A stretch of 64,000 nt of DNA from Bryoerythrophyllum caledonicum (GCA_963971425.1 OZ020520.1:26440724-26504723), one strand, 5' to 3'; positions 36,490 to 48,457 are shown, numbered from the stretch's first letter. Notes: generated from the sequence alone by a model not told the origin. Made by a program: numbers and translations.

Positions 36490-38400
36490 ATCGCTTGTAG
36501 TCATCTTTTCCACTAATATTGAAGGTCATGGTCATTGATCAATGCCAATTCACATGGTAGTTCTCTAATTTCAAATGATCCTTAATGCCGAAGATTATCG
36601 TGGCCTTCAGCGACCTCACTCCATACTTAATGCATACATCAAATAATTCATGAAAATGGTCATCAACATCTTTTTGAAAACTCCGTTGGCATTTTTCTGC
36701 AATTCGACTAGTTCAATCAAAGTATATTCCATGGAGAACATACAACATCACAATGAACAGCTTTAGACTGTCCATGGAAGCAATTCTTTCCTCCATCTTG
36801 TGCTTCAGCATTGTTCAAAATACCACCAAATACAATGAGAGAACTTATTTGTGTGCCTTCACTAATCCTACAATTTTATAAAATGTTACATCTATATTAT
36901 CTCCAATGTCCAATTACACGAGGACCTTGTAATTTCACCAAAATGGAAGCTTTCAAATATTCTCCCTCCCCATATTAACTAGCTCTAAGATGTCCAAATT
37001 TAGCATGGAATTTTCTATCATGTCTACTTCATCTTGAATTCTATCGTTTGACTATATCCTAATCTTAAGTGCCAACAATTACAGTAGCTATAAGGAATTG
37101 AAACCACAACTCTCACAACCTTCTCAACACTCTTGTCCCTAGCATTGATCCACAGCCAATCTTAAGACTCTAAAATTTAGAAAGACAAAGATCTATTGAA
37201 AGAGACTAAGAAATCTGAGACTAACCATGTGATCAAGTCTCCAATTTTTTATTTTTTTTATTGAAGCCCTTCATCTTTATAAGAATAGGATCACTGCGTT
37301 TGCAATTCATTTTAGAGTTTATTTCTCAATTCCCAGTAGATCAACCTAACATCTGCAATTCACAACGCTCATCAATTGGAATTCCTCTATCGGCGGCCTT
37401 ATCGAGGTGCTTTTTGAATTGATCATTGACAATTGTTGATTTTCTTACATTTTCTTTGTCTGATGGAGGCCCTTATGAGGCTTTGTTTCATTTAGATTTG
37501 ACGTCTTCCCTAGCGTCTTCTTCACGATCAATCAATCGTTGCATTTGTTAATTTTTTCATGTTTATGAACTACCTGGCATCTTTTTCATGATCAAACAAT
37601 CCGCAAAGTTACGAAGAAAATTGGATTGAGTAAGTTAGTTGGAGTTCTTGTTACTTCCTCAAACATCATTTTTTGTTTATTTATTTCACAAATATTTGTA
37701 TGACTTCATCAGGCTGATGTCGGAGCATATCTCTCCCGACTGAGACTTTGCCATGGCCTCGTGGGATGTTGCAGTTGCATATCATATCAAATGCCCGCGT
37801 TTTTAAACAAAATCCATATCTTCTCGGAATTTGCTTAAAAACGCGGGTGTAAAACCACTACCACTGTCCATTACCTTTGTCAACCTTGAGTAGTGTGCTG
37901 AACGTAATGCTTGATGTAGCTCTTGCAAATCCGCATTCCATTCGCGTTCACGGTCATTGTCGTACTTCGGCGCCAATATACATTGCAGTTTCTGGAGACA
38001 AATGGTCTTTCATTCCGGCAATGACTGTGGCCTCCAGTGCCCACGTTGCACGCATTATGCATGCAAAAAATAGCTCATCAAATAGCATATCAACGGCTTC
38101 CTGAAACTCTGACGGCGTAATCAACAACTCAACGGGTCCATCACAGTAAATTCCTCCAAGGAATATACAAGATCACCATGAACAACTTCAGTTCTTTAGT
38201 TGAAATGTCCAGCACATCAACCTCTGAAGTGATTGCTTCCCTCATATTATCTTGAACATTGTTTCAAATACTTGAGAGTACATCGAAAGGACACACTTGT
38301 ATGCCTTCACCAAACTACCAACAGCATTGAAAGTGATGTCAATGTTATCACCCACCTCTAATTGCATTAAAAGTCATAGTATAGTAGAAAAAGTAGCTTT
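36490..38400 (-). pseudogene. two degenerate copies of an unrecognised TE protein
   Basis: Two minus-strand regions (about 36490-36860 and 37880-38270) encode related, broken peptides. One reads LFDVCIKYGVRSLKATII then GIKDHL, and the other LFFACIMRATWALEATVIAG then MKDHL; both have an SLKLF(I/M)V or ELKLFMVILY block upstream. The shared order implies an internal duplication. I do not recognise the family. Confidence 0.4.
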
Positions 38401-39568
38401 GAGCTTTCATCATTTCCCAAGTAAATGAGCTTTGTGATGTCCACATTCAGACTTGTCTGCTCCATTTGTGTCACCTCTACTTGATTTCTAGCAAATCAAA
38501 ATGATTCTATCAATCAAGCAAACCGATATCAATTAAACAAAACTTCCAAGACTATGATATACTTGCGCAACTCTTCGAACTTCCGGAATAACGCTCATGA
38601 ATACCTACTGCTCTCTCCACCCTTATAAACTCACTATTTCTAGCTGCATCAATTTAAAGTACAATTTCTAAGTCCCACAATATGACTCTAAACCACAACA
38701 TAACTCAAACTGCTGAGCCTCTCAAGAATTGATGTACAGAATTCAATACAAGGTAGCTTTGAAGAATGAAGCCCACCATTCTACTTAACAGTCCATTCTA
38801 TTGCCCAAGACTATCTATGACAAACGTGTGGGGAAACATCTACCGGAGGCTATCTATAATATGTGTGTTAGGAAATCTTTATGTTAAATCACTCTCCAAT
38901 AATAATTTATGTGGAGTGTAATATAATGACTATAAACCTATGGTGTATCCATAGGTTTACCAGTTTATTTTGAATCAAGGTTCAGACATCCATGGCCATA
39001 GGGTGCCTAAACCATTTTAGCAGTCAAGATCACCTCCATTTATAACCGGAAGCCCTAATAACAAAGGACTAGGTTAATATAAACACCAACGGTTGATCAA
39101 TTTCCACGGCTATTGGGCCCCCTCTCTTGAACTTTTATTTTTTACTTCATTTTTTTTCTAACTTTTTTTTTAAGATTTATATTTTTCCTAACCATATGCT
39201 TCTCTTTTACTTTTACTTTTGTCAAAAATACACAACTTTTTTATTTCTAGGCTCGCAATCCTAGGCTCGCGGCTCGCAAATTTGGGCACGCAAAATAGCA
39301 ATCCCCATTCAATTGTGACTCTTGAAATCATTTCAAAAACAGGATCCAGTACTCGGAGTTCGAAATAAGGTCACCTGCATTAATAATAGAAACGGTCTTC
39401 ATTTTTATTGATTGAAAATCCATCGCAACACTTCACATTTCCAAGACGATGAGCTCGGATGCTGGGACGAGAATGTAACTTAGTCTATTTTCCACCTAAA
39501 ACACAGCAATTGATACGAATGCAACTCTTTTGCAATCGCTGGTGACCGGTTCAGGAGTCGAAACATTC

Positions 39569-41560
39569 TCAGTCTTCACTAGGCGGACCAAAATCACCCA
39601 CCATGACGACGACCCTGCTCCACACAGCGTGCACTCCATCGAACCATCTCACCCTCCCGTAGCTCTGATGCCCTTCCGGGTACGAAGGGAAAAGTGGCAC
39701 CACTGTCAAGGTGAAGGGCCGGATGACCCCGGCCCTGCTGAATGTGAGAGTGGGCGGCGTGATTCTGATCTCGAATCCCGCCGGTGCCTCAGTCACCCCG
39801 GCGGTGTAAGTACGCGCGATCCGACCGCTCTCGACGTTCGTCAGTTTTCTGGCAAAGCTCATGGACCGTGGCGAGAGGGCCGACCCAGCGTTTCTGAAGT
39901 TGGCCACGAAACTGGGCAGATTGGCGTCTTGGATTCGAGCGGGCGGATTCACGGGGCAGTTTATCCTGGCGACCGGATCGATGATCCGGATGGTGGTGGT
40001 GCTGTAGCCCAATCCACACATCAACAGCAAGTAGTCGGTGCTGCTCATGTCGTAGACGAGTCCCGGGTACTTCGCTCTCTCGGGCAGAGCGAATCCAGCG
40101 CCTAACGCCCACGGCGTTGCCCTAAGCGTCGGTTCGTCTTGGGTGGTGATGTGATTGCCGACGTTGTTGAATATTGTGGCCGTGGTCATCAAGGCGGATT
40201 TGATGGCGGCGGGGCTCCAGTCTCGATGGAAGGAGCGTAGCAATGCGGCGTAGCCGCTTATGTGGGGGCAAGCCATGGATGTGCCCGACCTGAAGACAAA
40301 TGGGTCTGAAGCATTCTTACCAGCTGCGAGGATCTGGACGCCAGGTGCGGCTATGTCAGGCTTCAGCCATTGCCCGCGAGCGCTGAGGACGGGCCCTCGC
40401 GAAGAGGATTCAGCCACCTGCGGCGCTGCGATCGTCCCGAACAGAGTAGTACCGTTTGAAAATACCCTCCGGTCCTGCGTGGTGGATGCGACGGTAGTGT
40501 ACCACGGTGCCACATTGCTGATGGATGCTATGTCAGGACCGTTGTTCCCTCCGCCGACAGAAACAAAGATACCTCGCTTGACAGCATTGTAAGCCGCAAT
40601 GACATGACCGCTGCCCTCACCAAAGATACCTTGGACGCCGGTGGTCTGGTTTATGGGTGAACCAATTGAGTAAGAGATTACGTCAACGCCATCTTTTATA
40701 GCATCCTCGTATGCTTGTATAAAGTTGGAGGTCGGGCCGTACGCCCTGTTGTCGCGCGGATCATTCCACAACACCTTGTAGACCGCGATTCTGGCACTGG
40801 GTGCCAAACCTCGGGCCGTTCCTCTGGCACCTCCATTATAGTTCATGGCATTTGCGACCGGTCGCCCTGCAGCAATGGAAGCTGTATGCGATCCATGCCC
40901 ATTGACATCTCTTGGTGATAGGAACTCGCCCTTCTTACCGTTGTTGACGCCGGGATAAAACCTTGCGCCAACGATCTTTCTGTTGCAACTGGCAGCAGTG
41001 AAGCCTGGTCCTGTTTGGCATATACCCTTCCATTTCGCTGGAATAGGACCCAGCCCCATGTCGTCGAAGCTCAAGCTCTGGGGCCAGATTCCGCTGTCGA
41101 AAACGCCGATGATCACATCCGCTCCAAAGTTGGTGGCCCGCCAGAGGCGGCTATCTGGACGCGTCAGGCTCACAAAATCTGGGCTGCGGGTGGTGTGGCT
41201 CTCGTGGATTCTGTCCGGGGACACACTCAACACGCACGGGAGCGTCCTCATGTAGGCTGCTTGCTCGTCTGTGAGACGCGCCGCAAATCCGTTGAAGGCG
41301 TGGTGGTAGACGTGGTGGAGGCAATCCTCACCGTCATCGGGGTGGTCGTGTGCCAGGATCTGCTTGGCGCCGTCCATGAGCTCCGTGTACCATGCCCGTT
41401 TGTCCATGACGTCCATGTGCGTAGCATTCTTCACGGAGATGATGTACACTTTACTTCCCAGGGGCGCACCACTCACCGGACTGGAAATCAGGGACAGGAA
41501 CAACAAAGCCAAAAGAGCCAGGCATCCCGGTAAAAGCAGGAACTTGGAAGAGCACACCAT
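39569..41560 (-). CDS. secreted subtilisin-like serine protease (plant subtilase) lacking the PA domain
   Basis: Intronless, 663 aa. It has a signal peptide of about 31 residues (hydrophobic LLLPGCLALLALLFLSLI) and an I9 propeptide (VYIISVKNATHMDV to about residue 120). The peptidase S8 domain has Asp155 in GVFDSGIWP, His222 in NGHGSHTASIAAG, the oxyanion Asn in VGGGNNGPD (about 339) and Ser428 in SGTSMACPHISG. A C-terminal Fn3-like domain follows (about 545-655). Between the Asn and Ser blocks, typical plant subtilases carry a PA insert of more than 100 residues. Here FSNGTTLFG runs almost straight into APQVAESSSRGP, so the PA domain is missing, which explains the short length. All catalytic residues are kept, so it may be active, probably in the apoplast. 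It is the only intact host-like gene in the transposon tract. Confidence 0.95.
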   Translation of the reverse strand: MVCSSKFLLLPGCLALLALLFLSLISSPVSGAPLGSKVYIISVKNATHMDVMDKRAWYTELMDGAKQILAHDHPDDGEDCLHHVYHHAFNGFAARLTDEQAAYMRTLPCVLSVSPDRIHESHTTRSPDFVSLTRPDSRLWRATNFGADVIIGVFDSGIWPQSLSFDDMGLGPIPAKWKGICQTGPGFTAASCNRKIVGARFYPGVNNGKKGEFLSPRDVNGHGSHTASIAAGRPVANAMNYNGGARGTARGLAPSARIAVYKVLWNDPRDNRAYGPTSNFIQAYEDAIKDGVDVISYSIGSPINQTTGVQGIFGEGSGHVIAAYNAVKRGIFVSVGGGNNGPDIASISNVAPWYTTVASTTQDRRVFSNGTTLFGTIAAPQVAESSSRGPVLSARGQWLKPDIAAPGVQILAAGKNASDPFVFRSGTSMACPHISGYAALLRSFHRDWSPAAIKSALMTTATIFNNVGNHITTQDEPTLRATPWALGAGFALPERAKYPGLVYDMSSTDYLLLMCGLGYSTTTIRIIDPVARINCPVNPPARIQDANLPSFVANFRNAGSALSPRSMSFARKLTNVESGRIARTYTAGVTEAPAGFEIRITPPTLTFSRAGVIRPFTLTVVPLFPSYPEGHQSYGRVRWFDGVHAVWSRVVVMVGDFGPPSED

Positions 41561-42532
41561 CTTCAGTCAGCACCGATCTTGTGCTCGCACACAAGATGAG
41601 CTTAACTGAGTGTCGTTTCTCTCTACTTTGCCAAATATCTAGCATGCAAGATCTAGAATATCTATATAATCTCCCACTGCTTGAAATGATAGGAGTAGAC
41701 TACTGCATCGAATTGCTATTGAATACACTTCTCTAAAGCACCGAATCCACTCCGAATAACATCGTGGGAAGCACCATTCAATCTGATTTAATGCGTCAGG
41801 TTCAATCCAGTGAATGTTCTGCACTATCCAGCCTACTGTCTAGAACGCTGGATCACCTCGTATGATATTGCTCAAGGAACTCGAAGAGATAGTATGCCGA
41901 TTAAGAAACGCGTCTACATCGAAATTGCTGAAACTGTGATGGTGTGATGAGCAGGTGTTAGTTCTGGTTTAATAGCTAGCTTATCCTTGACTAGTTTCGA
42001 GAAAGGAATAATAATTGCCGAATCTTAGAAATAATGAATCCTAAAAGTCATGAACAAGCCTACAGAGTGGTACAAGCACTCTAGAATGGGACGGATGGAC
42101 TTGAAGGCTTAAAAGAAATCCAAACGAATCAGGCTTTTGATTCTTTCTCACCCAAATTTCAGAGGCTTGCATGTCTCCAATATCCTCTGGAAATATGCCC
42201 TCATCCTTGTCTTTTTGCCTCCTCCATGGCGCTTGCCTCCACCATCTCTCTAGGCTCCAAGTCCTGAACGACCTCCACGACATTATCCTCTTCCATACTA
42301 GTTACGTTCTCCATGACTTTATCCAACTCCAAGTCTGTGGAAGACATTGGACTAAAACTTGGCTGCCTTTCCTGAAAAATAAATAAACGCAAAAGAAAAT
42401 AATCAACCACTATTTGGCAAGCATCTAAGGTCACTCAAACAAAACTCAAACATGGTCACTTAAACATTCAGTTCCAGGTCGAAGATTAGGACGAGTTGAT
42501 AGTCGTAGATTTCGATCATCATTGTGAGAGGG
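41561..42532. other. 5' region of the subtilase gene and spacer
   Basis: Contains the presumed promoter of the minus-strand subtilase (immediately above 41560). I see no other gene or recognisable element up to the first TCTCGGCACCGAGA motif at about 42533. Confidence 0.4.
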
Positions 42533-43120
42533 TCTCGGCACCGAGAGGGTCTCGACTCTCTGCTTGTGTTTCGCAAAGCAGATCCAGTGCGCGAGCGAGT
42601 TGCTAATCATTACTATGTCGTGAGAGGATCTCGGCACCGAGAGGGTCTTGGAACAACTCCATGAGTTCGAAGGACCTGGCGATCAGTTCTGGGAGCTGAA
42701 ACTAATAGATGGATTGGAGGAGCTGGCAAAAGGAGGGATAGGAGAAGGTGTGGGGTCCGTGCCAGCTTACGCTGCAGGCATCGGGTCTACGGCTGATCTA
42801 CGGCTGATCTGCAGGCCCCAAATCGGCTCACTTGCAGGCATCGGGTGCATGCCGTCTACGGCTGCATGCCAACATGTGAGCATAATCTGCGCGGTGCGGC
42901 TCATGCGTAGGACTCTCCCTATTCAGCAGTACTATCTCGGCACCGAGATACCTTTCGCCATCGAGGGACGCCACCGAGATACCCTTCGCCCGCTTAATCT
43001 TGCAGTGCTGTCGGTCTCTGCGCCGAATCCCGGTCCTCCTTCGCAACAGCCATAGCTGTTCGCGAACAACACTATCTCGGCACCCTCACTGATCAGTCCC
43101 ACCCCGGCACCAAGATACCC
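42533..43120. repeat. cluster of TCTCGGCACCGAGA palindromes (left group)
   Basis: Full or half palindromes occur at about 42536, 42628, 42936, 42970, 43076 and 43103, most followed by GAGGGTCTCG or ATACC(C/T)T. Spacing is irregular here, unlike the regular array at 44.7-45.9 kb that carries the same core. Confidence 0.65.
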
Positions 43121-44005
43121 TACGCCACCGCCTGTCGATCCAGAAAAAACAGAATTGTATGGCATGACACGGTGTTCAAGGATCTTTTTCGGCAGCTCGC
43201 GCTGGAGAATACCATGCTTGCGGGCTCGTTCAACGACTCACTTGATCTAATAAATTCATTCGATTTGAGGCTGTTCACCATATAGACTTCGATCACCTAA
43301 TCAGAAACGCCGGATCAGACGCCGAATCCTCATGTATCACATAAACTAATCTACACGCACCCAATCCACATGTATCATATCAACTAATCCACACGAACTC
43401 AATCTAGGCTCGTCAGGCACCTGACTGGGACGTCGTAGATAATACTACTACGAACTAGCAACGTACCTGACCGAGACGCCGTTGATATTACTACTACGAA
43501 CTAGCGATGTCCACTCCAGAAGAGGGAAGCTCTACGCCGATGAACACCCCCGGCGTGCGAAGCGCACTGCTGCTGGACGGTCGACTGATGAACCCTATCA
43601 ACTGGTATTGCGAATTCAGGTCGCCGAGTGCTTAGTTGACACCACATGCGGTGCCACGAATGACGCAGGACCCTATCTTCTAGTAACTTTATGCAAAGTC
43701 GTCGAGTGCTCACCAATCGCCGAGTGCTCACTTGTCACCGAGTGCAACATGTCACTGCGACTTGTAGGTGAAGTAGAAGATGCATTGGATGACAATGGCC
43801 ACGAGCGTGACGGCGGTAGTTTTACGATATTCATGAAATTCAATAAGTTCATGAAAATCACATTTTAGTGCCTAGGGCTTCCAGTGCACTCAACGTGCTG
43901 AAAAGTCACTCGAACTCTAGAATGAAGGAGCGGTTTTGGTGACGTGGCCAGACGACACCAGCACACAAAACTTGACTTGCCATGGTTGACCATGAAGGAC
44001 AAACA

Positions 44006-44228
44006 CTACACTAAATATCATTTTTATTGTAGTGCCCAGTAAATGACTTGTAAATGCAATAATTTTTTACTCTTGATGCCAATTCTTACCAAGAGCACAA
44101 CTCTATATAGTATTCAAATAAAAGGATCATTATAAACATAGTTGGTAAAAATATTCACTTAAAGTAAAAACTTATAGCATTTACAAGGCATTTACTAAGC
44201 GCTACACTAAAAGTGATATTTAGTGTAG
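44006..44228. mobile_element. MITE-like fold-back element
   Basis: A 223-bp unit with inverted arms of about 50 bp. The left begins CTACACTAAATATCA and contains GTAAATGACTTGTAAATGC. The right, read inverted, begins CTACACTAAATATCA and contains GTAAATGCCTTGTAAATGC. No coding capacity. Target duplication is not clear. Confidence 0.75.
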
Positions 44229-44683
44229 CCGTATCACTCAAGGGTAGGAGTCGAGCGGTAAAAACCGGGAGTTTGGTAATGAGTTGCAAAATATTGAAGG
44301 ACCACCGAAACAGCCGGTGGACCCTACATACAGGCCACTGGATTCTAGATTTAGGGTAGCCTACGGTGTAGTATGAATTGAAAGCAACCTTCCTGCTTTC
44401 AAGTATCTCCACTTTCCATAGAAGGATACAAAGCAAACTTCTTAAAAACGGAGTTAAGTTTTAAGAAGTTCTCTTTAAAAATTTAGAATCTCGGCATCGA
44501 GTCACTAAAAATTTATGAAGAAAATATCAAGGTAAATTTTTTTCTGATTGAACTAATAGCTATTATTCATAAGATATTGTCATAAAATATGGGAACCATG
44601 ACTCAAAGTTCTAATGAATTGCATAAATAATCGGAATCTATTGGTTATTAAAAGACGTTTTATTAAAACATACCAACAAAAAT

Positions 44684-45870
44684 GAGTATCTCGGCACCCA
44701 GACTCGTAAAATTGAACTTACTAAACTAAAAAATGAAAAAACTGTGTTGTTGATTACATTCTTGCAATAAAACGTTCACAAAATTAGAGGGTCTCGACTC
44801 CGAGACCCATAGACTTCTACTCTAAAATATTGGAATTAAAGAAATTTGCGACTCTAGTCAAGGAAAATTTATACAACAACATATCCTTGAAGAAGTGGAT
44901 CTCGGCACCGAGACCCGTTGAAACAATCATGGAGAACTCAATAACAACGAACTTTGCTGTTAGTTACAAAGATAATATTACAATCACATGTATATAAATT
45001 AGAGGTTCTCGGCACCGAGACCCATGATTTTCACCTCTTAAATATCAGAATCAAAGAACTCAACAGCTCTTTTCAAAGAACCATATACAGCCACATATCC
45101 ACAAAAAATAGGGTCTCGGCACCGAGACTCGTAGAAACAAACATCTAGAACTCAAAAACAATGAACTTTGTTGTTAATTACAAAGATATAATTGCAATCA
45201 CATGTTCATAAATTTGCGGGTCTCGGCATCGAGACCCATTAACACCACCTCTAAAATTTCAGAATCAAACAACTCAGCCGCTCTACTCAAAGTAACATAT
45301 ACAACAACATGTCCAGGAAGAAGAGGATCTCGGCACCAAGACCGTTGACTGTAACACCCAGAACTCAATAACAACGAGCTATGTTGTTAGTTTCATTGGT
45401 ATATTTACAACAACATGTCCAGGAAGAAGAGGATCTTGGCACCAAGACCGTTGACTGTAACACCCAGAACTCAATAACAACGAGCTATGTTGTTAGTTTC
45501 ATTGGTATACTTACAACAACATGTCCAAGAAGAAGAGGATCTCGGCACCAAGACCGTTGACTGTAACACCCAGAACTCAATAACAACGAGCTATGTTGTT
45601 AGTTTCATTGGTATACTCTCAATAACATGTTCATAAATAAAAGGGATTCGACACCAAGACCTATGAACTTGAACTCCAAAATAAAAGATTCAGAGAACTC
45701 AACCGCTATTTTTAAAGAAAACTATACGACATATTCAAGAGGAAGCAGATCTCGGCAACGAGATCCTTAGAAACTAACACCCTAAACTCAAAACAACAAG
45801 CTTTGTTGACAGTGTCAAAGGCATTCTTGCAATAACATGTTCACAAAATTAGAGGATCTTGTCACCATAT
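44684..45870. repeat. tandem array, period about 106 bp, each unit with a TCTCGGCACCGAGA palindrome
   Basis: Palindromes recur at about 44684, 44791, 44899, 45006, 45113, 45219, 45327, 45432, 45537, 45643, 45748 and 45855, that is every 105-108 bp. The core reads GGTCTCGGCACCGAGACC with decay to CACCAAGACC in later units. Between palindromes the units share an ACTCAA.AACAA.GA.CT block and a TGTTGTTAGT block. Units around 45350-45610 are nearly identical (105-bp period), showing recent amplification. Confidence 0.9.
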
Positions 45871-46239
45871 TAAATGCAGAGAAAACTTAAAAGAACTTTG
45901 TATAGTATGTCTTACACTGTTGCACTGCTCGATGTTGATTGTTGCCGCTTCTTCTTCCTCTTCTACAATGTTAATTGCTTCGATGTCACCTCTGGCAATG
46001 TCTGCAACATTCTCACCCCCAAACTCAAGTATCCTAGCAATTGCATCACATGAAGTACTTGTTCTGGACCTAATTTTGCTAGACTGCATCCTAGCTCTCA
46101 ACAACGTTTTCCTACTCGAGAAGTATAATCAAGGCTTCTCTTCCTCTTCTTCCCTTTTGATATGATAGGTGATACTGAAGACTTCTCTTTGACTAGCATC
46201 TGTTCAATCCTCCATACATACAACAACTGACAGCACTAT

Positions 46240-46690
46240 GAACACATTGAATCATCTATAGCTACTATACTGATGGCTCCTTCAAACCGCCAGAACAGAT
46301 TAGCCCGAGATCTTGGCGTAGAGAAAAAGCCGGTTATGGAATATACAACGCTACGAAAGAAATTAAACTAACCAAAAGACTACATGGACTGCAAAATATC
46401 CTTAGAGCAGAACTAATGGCCATCCATAAAACACTAGAAATCGTCTCAACAAAATACAATAATGAACCGGTGCACATATTTACAGATTGCATTAACGCAC
46501 TATATTTATTAAATACCCAAATAACACATCCTACCCTCCATAATAGTCACCCCGACCGAATCATACTAGAATCAATGGTCCAAATGATACTAAAAAGAGA
46601 ACAAATCACAACCCTCCACAAAGTCCGAGCCCATGCTAATATTGATGGCAATGAACAAGCGGATAAACTTGCAAAAGAAGGAAGAGAAAA
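46240..46690 (+). pseudogene. RNase H domain of a LINE-like retroelement (5'-truncated, split by CACTA insertion)
   Basis: The frame reads YYTDGSFKPPEQ (first catalytic Asp), GLQNILRAELMAIHKTL (catalytic Glu), VHIFTDCINALYLL (Asp) and VRAHANIDGNEQADKLAKEG (His and last Asp), so all RNase H1 catalytic positions are present. No reverse-transcriptase domain lies upstream, so the 5' part is lost. The frame is cut at 46691 by the start of a CACTA terminus, and the 3' part of the same element resumes at about 50469. Confidence 0.8.
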
Positions 46691-47818
46691 CACTACAAGA
46701 AAACCCCGTTTTTGGTGATGTCTTCTGCAGATGCAGAATCACTTCGGTGATGTCTTCAAGACAGAGCAGGATGTCTAGCTAGACATGAGTATGTCTTCTG
46801 TGTCTTTTGGGTACTATAGCAACTTCGGTGGCATGAAGAGAGTCGTGTCTTCAAGAAGACGCGAAGATGTCTGCAGAGACGTGGATGTCTTTGCGGATGT
46901 CTTTGCAGACATTCCCGGAGACATCAAAGTGCCACGTTGGCAAGGGAATCCGGTTTGACCGAGGGTAAATGTCTGAAAGTCACTGGTATGCGGGGTAAAA
47001 TGCAGCCCAAATGTAGAAAATTAGCATAATGGGCAGCGGTTTGCATGAGCAAAAGAAAAGTCTTCATCCAATAAAATATTGTTTCCTTTTTTGTTCATTA
47101 AAAAAGTATTTTGAATTCCTTATAAATTCGAAATATTAATTTTTTGATATGAATATTCTATTTTCAGTAGTTGTCATTGGTCCATTTTTAAAAATAATAT
47201 TAAAAATTAAAATTTTGAATTTAAAATTACTGAATATATAAATTTCTGAATAAATTAATAATATGTAATAACAAATTATTATATTTAAATTAACAATTTT
47301 TTTATATTCAATTAAAATTATTAAAATATTAAAATATATGTATTTAAATATTATTAAATTATTAAAATAGAAATGTTGTAGAAAATAGCATTTTATAATA
47401 AAAGTTAATTTTCCGATATTGATAATTGAATAAACACGTGGACATATTGTTCAGTTAATAATTTACAGCTCCTTATCTACATGGCAAGGAAAACTCCACG
47501 TCGGATGAGCTGACACGTCATAAAATATCTAGGCGGATGTCTGTAGAGACATCCGACTGACTTTGACTACAATAATGATATAATGTCTCCGTAGACGTCC
47601 TAGAAGATGTGCGTAAGGACGTCTACGGAGACATCCCTCTAGACGTCCTCTCAGACATTGCCTGTCTAGAATGGTAGTCGGCGTACCAATAAGTGACTCT
47701 GTCTCTACTCTTGGATTTCAGCATTGTTGACTGTATTTGTTGCGGCTGTAATATAGCACCCTCCCAAGGGCGGTGGTCTTTGAATTGCCTCTGTCTCCTG
47801 AATCTCTAGTTGTAAGCC

Positions 47819-48457
47819 TCAAAAGTCCGCGTCATCACCGATTGCGATTTCACTTGCCAATGGCTGCCGATGTTGTATTGCTGTACGCCGACCTTGGACC
47901 TCTGTCCGGCACACGATCTTCCATCTGCGTCTGCTAGGGTCATCTAAGAAGAAAACCTGTTGACAATGCAAGGGAAATGCAAATGAATCCGGATGCACTC
48001 TGCCGTCCATGTGGTTGAAGTTCGCTACGTTGAATCCGTACTTGTCGCGCTCAATGTTGGGCACTCGCACATCCTTTGAGGGTCTTACCTATTCGCAGAG
48101 CAACACCGTGGTGCAGTGATTCAGTAAATACAACTCCAGTATTTCCTCAATATACTCCACATGCTCCGCAGTATGGTCAATGAGCCTCCCATTCTGAATC
48201 CCCCAACGCAGTTGTTGTGTATAGGTTGCCACTATACAAGAATCTTGAGTAACGAGACCCCCCTCGGAAGTCCAAACTCGCATATGCATCTCGAATGCGC
48301 TCATTTGATGATGTGAGGTTGCAAATCGCTCCGGGGGACATGAGTATCGTACCACGTCCTCATCCAAATGTTCACCAGCCCCTTCTGCTTGCAGCGCCCA
48401 TGCTCTAAGCCAATTTGCAAAGCTTGGCCAACATTGGAACATTTGAAAAGACATCAA
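47819..48457 (-). pseudogene. CACTA TNP2 C-terminal relic with DUF4216-like domain
   Basis: Two segments lie in one frame, separated only by a TAG at 48089-48091. Upstream is FANWLRAWALQ, then VVRYSCPPE, CIVATYTQQLRWGIQNGR and LYLLNHCTTVLLCE. Downstream is RDKYGFNVANFNHM, FAFPLHCQQVFFLDDPSRR and WKIVCRTEVQGRR, the pattern of the DUF4216 domain that follows the transposase in plant CACTA elements. At the stop the family expects Trp, so TGG to TAG is the likely change. No catalytic domain is seen upstream, so this is a deletion derivative. Confidence 0.75.

Larger units (their letters stand above)
31660..39299. mobile_element. 7.6-kb element bounded by inverted repeats, with MULE-like relic
   Basis: The left end reads GCTATTTTGCGTGCC, then TTTTGCGAGCC and AAGCCTAGGA. 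The right end, read inverted, gives GCTATTTTGCGTGCC, then ATTTGCGAGCC and GAGCCTAGGA. The outermost 15 bp are identical and the similarity extends about 60 bp. No clear target duplication flanks it. Inside are a minus-strand MULE-like transposase fragment (33830-34842), an array of GGTGCC/GGCACC palindromes (35025-36296) around a long hairpin, and duplicated degenerate coding relics (36.5-38.4 kb). It may be a MULE with long terminal structure or a fold-back-type element. Confidence 0.6.

Noticed and set aside
39530..41609. Long plus-strand ORFs (up to 191 codons)
   Set aside because: They are antisense shadows of the subtilase, caused by its GC-rich codons.
44684..45870. Regularly spaced palindromic repeats resembling a CRISPR array
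   Set aside because: The host is a plant, units are about 106 bp, and the spacers are themselves repeated. This is a tandem satellite-like array, not repeat plus unique-spacer structure.
45862..46165. 80-codon ORFs on both strands at 45.9-46.2 kb
   Set aside because: Low-complexity Ser/Ile/Glu composition, no motif, and situated at the junction between the satellite array and the truncated LINE.
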